NCBI RefSeq assembly: GCF_003119115.1
Contig: NZ_CP022364.1
Span: forward strand, 186,001 to 250,000
Direction of reading: 5' to 3'
Origin: Azospirillum sp. TSH58
GTDB lineage: Bacteria; Pseudomonadota; Alphaproteobacteria; Azospirillales; Azospirillaceae
DNA length: 64,000 nucleotides
Shown: positions 25,289 to 31,887 of the stretch, piece after piece
Position numbering within the stretch: the stretch's first letter is position 1
Layout of the letters: the number at the start of each line of letters is the position of its first letter
Made by a program: the position numbers and the translations under genes
Notes under the pieces: model-generated
Database searches by the model: none
What the model was told of the DNA's origin: nothing
Seen by the model: the letters and a program-made list of their open reading frames with translations, nothing else

Positions 25289-26125
25289 TCATTCCATGAT
25301 TTGAACGGCAAAGCGATCTCTATCAAGAACGGATTTCTTGATTCGGACATGCGTATAATCTTGGCTGCCCCTGACCCATTCTGTGATTGAGCCAACCACA
25401 GAAGTAGCTGTTCGCGCGCCGAAAATGATCGAAGAAACACATTTGGGATCAAATGAAAATAGGTGGATATCACATTCCGCCCCCTTAATAACTTTGTCAG
25501 CATCGCAAAGTGGAGCCATTACTCTAAGTTCTTTTTCGTAACCCCATTCAACACTCTTCGTAAGAAGAAGAATGGAAACGTCAATATCGATGAAATTTCT
25601 TCTTGGTCGCTCTTTTGAATAGTTTACTTCACGAAGGTGGTAGCATTCGTCATTCTCCGATCTTTTTCTATTAAAGAAGTGAGATAGTCCATCGAATTCG
25701 ATTACCATTCCCTGATGATTTCCCGCATAATGTGCCCACATCAAAAGATTTTCTGGTTCTGTAGTGAGCGAAAGGACCCCAATATGCTGGTTGAGTTCTT
25801 GAACTCTTTCGTTGAGAATAGGCGTTACATGCTTTGCCATTGCTTTTACGCCATTAAGCGTGACATGCTTTCGCTGCATAGCCAGTAGCCTAAATGCATC
25901 AAATGGCATAACTAAAGAAAAGATAGGCTCAGACTCATACAGCCTCCTAATGGTTGTCTCATAATTTTCCTCAAACTCTCTCTCCAAGAAATCATCATCA
26001 GCCAAACCACCAATAATTGGCTGCATTTCGAAGGGATCATTTAGAGCAAATGGGGGTGTAAATCTTATCATTCTGTTTTGTATTACATCAATACGGTCTG
26101 CTGTTACGTATTTATACAGTTTCAT
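25289..26125 (-). CDS. DUF2971-family protein, AT-rich cargo
   Basis: 278 residues beginning MKLYKYVTADRIDVIQNRMI; the signature segments FTPPFALNDPFEMQP and LLMWAHYAGNHQGMVIEFD identify DUF2971. The molecular activity of the family is unknown to me; members turn up in mobile elements and defence-rich loci. Base composition is strikingly AT-rich (about 40% GC by eye) compared with the 730/1131-aa genes next to it, and codon use differs accordingly, so it came from another donor. It sits alone in the place where satellites often carry anti-phage or other accessory genes. Confidence 0.8.
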   Translation of the reverse strand: MKLYKYVTADRIDVIQNRMIRFTPPFALNDPFEMQPIIGGLADDDFLEREFEENYETTIRRLYESEPIFSLVMPFDAFRLLAMQRKHVTLNGVKAMAKHVTPILNERVQELNQHIGVLSLTTEPENLLMWAHYAGNHQGMVIEFDGLSHFFNRKRSENDECYHLREVNYSKERPRRNFIDIDVSILLLTKSVEWGYEKELRVMAPLCDADKVIKGAECDIHLFSFDPKCVSSIIFGARTATSVVGSITEWVRGSQDYTHVRIKKSVLDRDRFAVQIME

Positions 26126-26269
26126 AGCTGCATTCTCATTTGAGAAACGGAACTAATTACGCACTTAAATTGATTTCCGATGCTTTCCGGAGCTTCATTG
26201 TCAAATCAGTCAGCCTTTCGGAACCGCACGCCCGGCCCGCCACCCAGCAACCCGATGAATTCGGGGTGC

Positions 26270-26476
26270 TCAGACTTTTCCAGAGTTTATAGCGTCTTTG
26301 ATCGCTTCATTGAGATGCGGACATTCAAACTCAGACATGCTTACTGGACCATCTTTCAATCGTTCGCGCATTGGCCCGCAGTTGAGCATCAACGGCATCT
26401 TCGTGTTGAATTTGTTGTAGCCGGTGCGAGTGACCTGGAAAGGTTCACCGCATTTCAGGCAATAGAATGTCGGCAC
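26270..26476 (-). CDS. Small zinc-ribbon-like protein, 68 aa
   Basis: From GTG 26476 (preceded by GAGGAGAG) reads VPTFYCLKCGEPFQVTR..., with CxxC near the N-terminus, a third Cys in LMLNCGPM and a fourth in FECPHLNEA: a probable four-Cys zinc site. The frame is open further upstream but without a start signal. Intermediate base composition. Function unknown; may be a nucleic-acid-binding accessory. Confidence 0.55.
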   Translation of the reverse strand: MPTFYCLKCGEPFQVTRTGYNKFNTKMPLMLNCGPMRERLKDGPVSMSEFECPHLNEAIKDAINSGKV

Positions 26477-26507
26477 AACATCTCTCCTCAAGATAGCGGA
26501 TCGCTGT

Positions 26508-26747
26508 TCAACCAGTCTTCCGAAAGCGTACGCCCGCCCCACCACCAAGGGACGGCGCATCCGCAGCGATGAACTCCAGTCCTTCGGCCTCGAAGGTCCG
26601 CTGGATCTTCAGCACGGTTTCCTGAAGGGCGCCGTGCCCCTTCTCCATACGGCGGATGGTGTTCACGGCCACACCTGCGCGAGCGGCTAACTCGTCCGCG
26701 GTCCAGTCCAATGCGGCGCGGGCCATGCGCAATTGCTCGCGGGTCAT
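26508..26747 (-). CDS. XRE-family HTH regulator
   Basis: 79 residues from ATG 26747: MTREQLRMARAALDWTADEL and ARAGVAVNTIRRMEKGH form a complete Cro/C1-type HTH, followed by LQETVLKIQRTFEAEGLEFI, the usual end of short alphaproteobacterial XRE repressors. An upstream in-frame extension to 26861 is possible but unlike the family. It lies after DUF2971 and the zinc-ribbon gene on the same strand and may regulate this cargo. Confidence 0.75.
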   Translation of the reverse strand: MTREQLRMARAALDWTADELAARAGVAVNTIRRMEKGHGALQETVLKIQRTFEAEGLEFIAADAPSLGGGAGVRFRKTG

Positions 26748-27020
26748 ACCGAGAAGGTCACAGGTCAGTGTGGTCAGCACGGCACCCTCGCGTATCCGGT
26801 CTATTGCGGCAAGGTTACTCCACCTGTATGGTGTTTTCCACCAACGCATAGTTGGTTTCACCTACAAGGAACCCGAATGCCAAACCGAAGATCGCTGACG
26901 CGCGCTGTCGCGTAACGACCTGATTCGCGGGCATAGCCCGCAAACGAGACGGGCCAGCGAGCGCGGCAACGCTCAACTGGCCCTTGGATTACCGCCCAGC
27001 TAAAAGGGAGCTGTCGGCAA

Positions 27021-27503
27021 ATGCCTTCTCATGCCCAGAGTGTACCGACGCAATCGCAGAACGCAAGACCCGTTCGCCGCGTCGGCAAGAAAGCAACCCC
27101 GCCCCTCCGTACCATTGAGCGCAGCCGGGCGCCGTCCCCCGCCCTGGCCGAAGCCCTCGACGCCGTGTCCGCGTTCGCCGCGGCCCCGGCCTACCGCCGT
27201 CGCGCGATCGAGCGCACCGTCGAGGCCTTGCTCACCATCCTCGACGCCATGGACGGCGATCCCGACCTGGAGCCGCAGGACGAGGGCGCCGACGAGTTCG
27301 AGGACATGCGCGAGGTATGGGCCTCGACGCGCGCCGAAGGCCCCGGCGATCCCAACGACGCGGAGGACAGCGGCGACCTGGAATGGTCCACCGTGCCCGC
27401 TACCGGTGGAGTGCTGGGGCTGCCCTTCGATCTCCGCGCCGAGGATGCGGAGGTGTTCGACCGGGCGCGAACCCGTCGGCGCCAGCGGACGGAGGTGCTG
27501 TGA
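27021..27503 (+). CDS. Hypothetical protein, 160 aa
   Basis: Begins MPSHAQSVPTQSQNARPVRR, basic and disordered at first; residues 40-75 form a helical part (LAEALDAVSAFAAAPAYRRR, TVEALLTILDAMDGDPDLEP), after which an acidic linker leads to a C-terminal REDAEVFDR-like segment and an Arg-rich tail. The ...LLDALDGDPDLE... pattern recurs, as I recall, in small proteins of alphaproteobacterial mobile elements; no function known. Its stop overlaps the next start. Confidence 0.65.
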   Translation: MPSHAQSVPTQSQNARPVRRVGKKATPPLRTIERSRAPSPALAEALDAVSAFAAAPAYRRRAIERTVEALLTILDAMDGDPDLEPQDEGADEFEDMREVWASTRAEGPGDPNDAEDSGDLEWSTVPATGGVLGLPFDLRAEDAEVFDRARTRRRQRTEVL

Positions 27504-27943
27504 TGGGTGAGCTGATCGAGGAATGGAAGTCGCGGACACCGAACAGGGTCCCGCTTGTCCCGCTGCTGGCCGCCCCCAGGGAAGATGCCGGCCTTCGAGC
27601 GAGTCGGTACGGCAGGGACATTATCCCAGCCTTCTCCGGCGGCCTGGGTGCGCGTGCAGAGTGCAAGTTCGCTCTGGCCTATGAGGGACGCAACGCCGCT
27701 TGGCGGTTGCTCACCGACATGGTGCCGGGCGACGCGCTGATCTACCACATGGGCGACCTCGCCACCGACCGCTATCGGGACTTATTCCTGCATGGGTTTG
27801 CCGACGTACTGCAACGCGCGGCGGAGGATGGCTTGGTTCGCCTGACACAGTACCGGCAGGGTGACGAGGGCGAAGAGGTGACCGCCTATCGGGTGGAAAA
27901 GCTGGGCGCCGTCGACCGGGAGACGGAGGCTGCCGACTCGTAG
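27503..27943 (+). CDS. Hypothetical protein, 146 aa, right end of island
   Basis: ATG 27503 overlaps the previous TGA (TGATG) with GGAGGTG just upstream. The N-terminal part MGELIEEWKSRTPNRVPLVP is followed by FALAYEGRNAAWRLLTDMVP and a helical, mixed-charge C-terminal half. No family recognised. A strong terminator follows, so the pair with the preceding gene forms a complete two-gene unit at the right boundary. Confidence 0.65.
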   Translation: MGELIEEWKSRTPNRVPLVPLLAAPREDAGLRASRYGRDIIPAFSGGLGARAECKFALAYEGRNAAWRLLTDMVPGDALIYHMGDLATDRYRDLFLHGFADVLQRAAEDGLVRLTQYRQGDEGEEVTAYRVEKLGAVDRETEAADS

Positions 27944-27973
27944 GCGTTTCAGACTGTCCGCTGCCCAGGAGAA

Positions 27974-28003
27974 GCCCCGGCCCAGCGCCGGGGCATTCTT
28001 TTT
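27974..28003 (+). terminator. Intrinsic terminator at right end of island operon
   Basis: GCCCCGGC (27974-27981) pairs with GCCGGGGC (27987-27994), 5-nt loop, followed by ATTCTTTTT. Classical Rho-independent structure 30 nt after the last island gene. Confidence 0.88.
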
Positions 28004-28170
28004 GTGGCGGATCGGTCGCGCCAAAGGGGAGGGCAGGGAGCACAGAACACCCCGCGAACATTGCTCCTATTCGTGTCGCAGCCGTGTTGCATGGAAAATA
28101 CGGCAATCCTTGGAAACCGTTGATTTTCCTAGGTTTCGCTTTGTCGGGTCTTGCAACACACCGGGCAAAC

Positions 28171-28194
28171 AAAAAGCCCCGCCGGAGCGGGGCT
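28171..28194 (-). terminator. Intrinsic terminator of tRNA-Cys
   Basis: On the minus strand AGCCCCGC / GCGGGGCT with a 4-nt loop is followed by TTTTT (28171-28175 in complement). It lies just past the tRNA-Cys 3' end but inside the island, so the island supplies the terminator of the tRNA it occupies. Confidence 0.85.
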
Positions 28195-28216
28195 AAACCA
28201 TTGGCCTGATTGACTT

Positions 28217-28269
28217 TCAAGGATGGAGGCACGGGCGGGAATCGAACCCACGTACACGGATTTGCAGTC
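28217..28269. repeat. attR: 53-bp repeat inside intact tRNA-Cys
   Basis: Identical to 11055-11107. The crossover must lie within this block, which runs from 7 nt beyond the tRNA 3' end to the anticodon loop. Insertion therefore replaced the 3' part of the gene with an identical copy and kept the tRNA functional. Confidence 0.95.
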
Positions 28270-28297
28270 CGCTGCATCACCACTCTGCCACCGCGCC
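28224..28297 (-). tRNA. tRNA-Cys (GCA), integration target
   Basis: 74 nt on the minus strand: acceptor GGCGCGG pairs with CCGTGCC, D-arm with GTGGTGATGC, anticodon loop CTGCAAA (GCA), T-arm GTGGGTTCGAATCCCGC, encoded CCA at 28224-28226. Intact despite island insertion, with a new 3' part and terminator from the island. Confidence 0.97.
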
Positions 28298-28515
28298 ATC
28301 CTTGCGTCCGGCACCCCCTAGCGGGAGCGCCGCGGCGTGGGAGCGGACGTATACTGCTGTTCATGGGGGTGGTCAAGCGCCTTCGTGGCGTTTTTTCGAT
28401 GATCCGGTGCGGCGTTGTGTTCGTGAGACTTTGAAGATATATACGCGACGAGGCAGCGAGGCCGCGCACCACGGCTTGGCGCCGCGCTCCGTCCACCAGA
28501 TTGTAAGCGACCGCC

Positions 28516-29172
28516 ATGTCCGAATACGCCGCCGCCCGTCTCAACATGGTCGAAGGGCAGATCCGACCGAACAAGGTGACCGACCAGCGTCTGGTCGATG
28601 CCATGCTCGACATTCCCCGTGAACAGTTCGTGCCGAAGGCGGCGCGCGGCATTGCCTATGTGGACGAGGATCTCGCCATCGGCAAAGGCCGCTACCTGAT
28701 GGAGCCGATGGTCTTCGCCCGCATGCTCCAGGAAGTGAGCATCGACGCGACCGACGTCGTGCTCGACATCGGCAGCGGCTCCGGCTACTCGACCGCGGTG
28801 CTGGCCCGCCTCGCCGCGACCGTCGTCGGCATCGAGTCCGACGCCGAGCTGGCCAGGCAGGCCACGGAGTCGCTGACCGCCGTCGGCGCCGACAACGCCG
28901 TCGTCATCACCGCCCCGCTGACCGAGGGCTACCCGCAGCAGGCCCCCTACGACGTGATCGTGATTGAAGGCCTGGTGTCGGAGGTGCCGGACGGCATCCT
29001 GGCCCAGCTGGCCGAGGGCGGGCGGCTGGTCGCCGCCGTTCTGGGCGACCGTGGGGTCGGCGAGGTGAAGCTGTATCAGCGCAGCGGCGGGGTCACCTCG
29101 GCCCGCACGCTGTTCGAGGCGCACACGCACCCGCTGCCCGGTTTCGAAGCCAAGCCGAAATTCGTATTCTGA
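28516..29172 (+). CDS. Protein-L-isoaspartate O-methyltransferase family protein
   Basis: 218 residues with the SAM-binding motif I VVLDIGSGSGYSTAVLARLA (about 75-94) and the N-terminal RLNMVEGQIRPNKVTD and QFVPKAARGIAYVDEDLAIG blocks of the Pcm family. It would use S-adenosylmethionine to methylate damaged isoaspartyl residues or a related target; many alphaproteobacterial Pcm-like proteins in front of tolC differ from canonical Pcm and their substrate is unproven. It precedes the rhodanese and tolC genes on the same strand. Confidence 0.85.
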   Translation: MSEYAAARLNMVEGQIRPNKVTDQRLVDAMLDIPREQFVPKAARGIAYVDEDLAIGKGRYLMEPMVFARMLQEVSIDATDVVLDIGSGSGYSTAVLARLAATVVGIESDAELARQATESLTAVGADNAVVITAPLTEGYPQQAPYDVIVIEGLVSEVPDGILAQLAEGGRLVAAVLGDRGVGEVKLYQRSGGVTSARTLFEAHTHPLPGFEAKPKFVF

Positions 29173-29282
29173 TTTCGAAGTGAGTGGTATCAGGGGCTTT
29201 GGCCCCTTTTGAGCTGTCCCCCAGCCTGTCACCTTGCCTTTCACCGGCCGCGGTCCTGCGGCCCGCAGCGGAGAATCAAGGC

Positions 29283-29609
29283 ATGCCGGCGCCGTTTGAC
29301 ATGGAGGTCGAGGACCTGGACCGCATCCGGACATCGGGTGGCGATCCGCTGGTGCTTGACGTACGGGAACCGGGGGAGGTGGCCATCTGCGCCCTTCCCG
29401 ACAGCCTCCACATTCCGATGGGGGCGCTGCCCGCCCGCGTCGGGGAGTTGCCGCGGGACCGCGACATCGTGGTCGTCTGCCATCACGGCGGGCGCAGCGC
29501 GCAGGTGACCATGTGGTTGCGCTCCCAGGGATTTTCCCGCGCCACCAATCTGAATGGCGGGGTGGATGCCTGGGCGCGCCGAATCGACCCGAACATGAAG
29601 GTCTATTGA
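29283..29609 (+). CDS. Single-domain rhodanese
   Basis: 108 residues from ATG 29283 (GGAG upstream). The fold is complete: LVLDVREPGEVAICALP, HIPMGALPARVGELP, and the active loop CHHGGRS with C66. CHHGGRS rather than CRSG marks the GlpE/PspE-like single-domain group. It would carry persulfide sulfur between donors and acceptors. It lies 2 nt before tolC. Confidence 0.87.
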   Translation: MPAPFDMEVEDLDRIRTSGGDPLVLDVREPGEVAICALPDSLHIPMGALPARVGELPRDRDIVVVCHHGGRSAQVTMWLRSQGFSRATNLNGGVDAWARRIDPNMKVY

Positions 29610-29611
29610 AC

Positions 29612-31003
29612 ATGACTGTGCGAAGCCGTTTCGCGCGCCATTTGATGGCGACCGCCCTCACGCTGGGGGTTGCCTTCGTCGGGGGTATCGACACCGCGTC
29701 GGCCCAATCCCTCGAAGACGCGCTAGCGCAGGCCTATTCCAACAACCCGGCGCTCGCCGCCCAGCGCGCCCGTCAGCGCGCCGTGGACGAGAGCGTTCCG
29801 CAGGCCCTGTCCGGCTACCGTCCGACGGTGCGGGCGACGGCGGGCATCACCCGCAACGCCAGCAACAGCACCTTTCAGGGCGGCGAAACCGGCTCCGAGA
29901 ACAACGCCAAGAGCGTTGGCGTCTCCGCCACCCAGCCGCTCTACGACGCGACCGTAGGTCCCGCCGTCCGCCGTGCCGAGCGCACCGTCGAGGCGCAGCG
30001 CGCCACGGTGCTCGCCAACGAGCAGCAGATCCTGCTGAACGCCGCGGCGGCCTATCTGGACGTCGTGCAGAACCAGGCGGTGCTGGAGCTTCAGGCCAAC
30101 AACGAGCAGGTTCTCCGCCGCCAGCTCGACGCCGCCCGCGACCGCTTCCGCGTCGGCGAATACACCCGCACCGACGTCAGCCAGTCCGAATCGCGTCTGG
30201 CCGCCTCCATCGCCGCCCGCATCTCCGCGGAAGGCACGCTCCAGGCCTCGCGAGCGACCTACGAGCGCGTCGTCGGTTCGATGCCGGGCAAGCTGAAGGC
30301 GCCGAAGCCGAAGTTCAAGCTGCCGGGGACGCTCGACGAGGTCGTCGAGATGGCCCGCTCCAACAACCCGTCGGTGCTGTCGGCAACCTACACGGAAGCG
30401 GCGCAGCGCGAGGCGGTGGACCAGCAGTTCGGCCGCCTGCTCCCGTCGGCCAACCTGTCGGCCCAGGCCAACCGCACCATCGATGCCGGCCGTTCGTCGG
30501 GCATCGACATCAAGCGGCAGGACGGGGCCCAGCTCACCGCCCAGATCACCATCCCGCTCTATCAGGCCGGCCTGCCGGAAGCGCTGACCCGCGAGGCGAA
30601 GCACACGGCGAATCAGGCGCGCCTGCAGATCGACGACACCCGCCGCCAAGCGGTCGAGGCGGCGATCAGCGCGTGGCAGGGCCTGCAGGCCGCACGGGCG
30701 AGCATCGAGTCCTACAACTCCCAGATCCGGGCCGCCGAGATCGCGCTGGAAGGCGTGCGGCAGGAGGCCCAGGTCGGCTCGCGCACCGTGCTCGACGTTC
30801 TGAACCAGGAGCAGGAGCTGCTGAACGCCCGAGTCAACCTCGTCCGCGCCCAGCGGACGGAGATGGTCCAGGCCTTCACGGTCCTCGGCGCCATCGGCCA
30901 GTTGACGGCGCGGCAGCTCAACCTGCCGGTCCAGTATTACGACGCCGACACGCACTACAAGCAGGTGCGGAACAAGTGGATCGGAACCGGCGTGCCGGAG
31001 TGA
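29612..31003 (+). CDS. tolC: TolC-family outer-membrane efflux/secretion channel
   Basis: 463 residues from ATG 29612. Signal peptide (1-31, TASA-QS), then the two internal repeats of TolC: SLEDALAQAYSNNPALAAQR and TLDEVVEMARSNNPSVLSAT start the N- and C-halves. Long coiled-coil helices and the beta-strand motif ATQPLYDATVGPAVRRAERT / ITIPLYQAGLPEALTREAKH are present. It forms a trimeric outer-membrane tunnel used by RND/MFP pumps or type I secretion. The Pcm-like/rhodanese/tolC order, followed by popZ and valS, is a known alphaproteobacterial arrangement. Confidence 0.93.
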   Translation: MTVRSRFARHLMATALTLGVAFVGGIDTASAQSLEDALAQAYSNNPALAAQRARQRAVDESVPQALSGYRPTVRATAGITRNASNSTFQGGETGSENNAKSVGVSATQPLYDATVGPAVRRAERTVEAQRATVLANEQQILLNAAAAYLDVVQNQAVLELQANNEQVLRRQLDAARDRFRVGEYTRTDVSQSESRLAASIAARISAEGTLQASRATYERVVGSMPGKLKAPKPKFKLPGTLDEVVEMARSNNPSVLSATYTEAAQREAVDQQFGRLLPSANLSAQANRTIDAGRSSGIDIKRQDGAQLTAQITIPLYQAGLPEALTREAKHTANQARLQIDDTRRQAVEAAISAWQGLQAARASIESYNSQIRAAEIALEGVRQEAQVGSRTVLDVLNQEQELLNARVNLVRAQRTEMVQAFTVLGAIGQLTARQLNLPVQYYDADTHYKQVRNKWIGTGVPE

Positions 31004-31048
31004 TCGCACTTGAAGTCCCCTTCCTGGGTGATCCTCCCCGGATGATCG

Positions 31049-31077
31049 AAACGGCCCGCCTCGGCGGGCCGTTTTTG
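31049..31077 (+). terminator. Intrinsic terminator after tolC
   Basis: AAACGGCCCGCC with GGCGGGCCGTTT and a trailing T-run (GTTTTTGTC), 46 nt beyond the tolC stop. Confidence 0.93.
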
Positions 31078-31144
31078 TCTGGTGGCTTTTTACCCAGTCC
31101 TGCCCTAGTGTCCGCGTCAGGATGACGTCCCCGGGTTTGCCACG

Positions 31145-31831
31145 ATGAGCGATAAAGGCCAGCAAGAACCGTCGATGGAGGAGATCCTCGCCTCCATCCG
31201 CCGCATCATCTCGGAGGACGGCGAACCCGCGAAGGCGGAAGCGGCGCCCCCTCCGCCGCCCCCACCACCACCTCCACCGCCGCCCCCTCCGCCGCCGCCG
31301 CCGCCACCTCCCATGGAGGATGACGACGACGACGTTCTGGAGCTCACCCAGATGCTCCAGGACGAGGGGCGGAGCGAGCCCGACGAGCCGGAGCCCGATC
31401 CTTGGCGCGACGAGCCGGTCTTCGGTGGAATGGCCGACCCGGAACCCGCGTTCCACGATCCGGACCCCGAACCGCCGCCCCCGCCGCCGCGGCCGGCGGT
31501 GAAGCGTCCGGCGCCGGCCTTCGACGATTTCGACGACGACGAGCCGCCGCCGCCGCGGCCGCGCATCCGTCCGTCGGATCTCGACGACGGGCTGATCTCC
31601 CGCCGGGTGGCCGAGGAATCGTCCCACCACTTCACGCATCTGGCGCGCCAGCTCGGCGATGACCTGTCCATTGGCCCGATGCCCGTCGGCATCCGCACCG
31701 TGGAGGAGGTGGTCCGCGAGCTGTTGAAGCCGCTGCTGAAGGAGTGGCTGGACGAGAACCTGCCGACCATCGTCGAACGGCTGGTGCAGCAGGAAATCGA
31801 CCGGATGATCCGGCGCTCCCAGAAATTCTGA
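31145..31831 (+). CDS. popZ: PopZ-like DUF2497 polar organising protein with a 22-proline run
   Basis: 228 residues. The N-terminal helix MEEILASIRRIISEDG and the C-terminal oligomerisation region (VEEVVRELLKPLLKEWLDEN, then IVERLVQQEIDRMIRRS) are the two conserved ends of PopZ/DUF2497, which condenses at cell poles and tethers ParB-bound origins. The linker is acidic and proline-rich, as in PopZ, and contains 22 consecutive prolines (residues 35-56, 31247-31312) encoded by all four CCN codons, so it is not a simple DNA repeat. It would need EF-P for translation. valS follows 57 nt downstream. Confidence 0.87.
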   Translation: MSDKGQQEPSMEEILASIRRIISEDGEPAKAEAAPPPPPPPPPPPPPPPPPPPPPPMEDDDDDVLELTQMLQDEGRSEPDEPEPDPWRDEPVFGGMADPEPAFHDPDPEPPPPPPRPAVKRPAPAFDDFDDDEPPPPRPRIRPSDLDDGLISRRVAEESSHHFTHLARQLGDDLSIGPMPVGIRTVEEVVRELLKPLLKEWLDENLPTIVERLVQQEIDRMIRRSQKF

Positions 31832-31887
31832 GCGGCGTCACGCCCGCCACGCATTCCGTTTGAATTCGTAAGCGAAAGTTCCTGGTG

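Larger units (their letters stand above)
11055..28269. mobile_element. 17.2-kb satellite-like integrative island in tRNA-Cys
   Basis: Bounded by a 53-bp perfect direct repeat of the tRNA-Cys 3' part (11055-11107 and 28217-28269), the classic product of tyrosine-integrase insertion; the intact tRNA is at the right end. Gene order: integrase (minus); MerR-like regulator, two HTH proteins, two small proteins, primase, ATPase (plus); GGGACA repeat cluster; TerS-like and partner (minus); five co-directional genes including two very large virion-ejection-like proteins (plus); DUF2971, zinc-ribbon and HTH genes (minus); two small genes (plus). No capsid, portal, large terminase, tail, relaxase or secretion genes are seen, so it is not a complete prophage or a conjugative element. 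int/AlpA-like/primase-helicase/terS recalls phage-inducible chromosomal islands. The satellite interpretation is inference. Confidence 0.88.

Noticed and set aside
11055-28269. A complete prophage or an integrative conjugative element
   Set aside because: No portal, major capsid, large terminase, tail or lysis cassette, and no relaxase, coupling protein or type IV secretion genes were found, though the sequence was read on both strands.
31247-31312. Sequencing or assembly artefact in the proline run
   Set aside because: The codons differ (CCC, CCT, CCG, CCA in mixed order) and the frame is preserved on both sides, so it is not a homopolymer or simple-repeat error.
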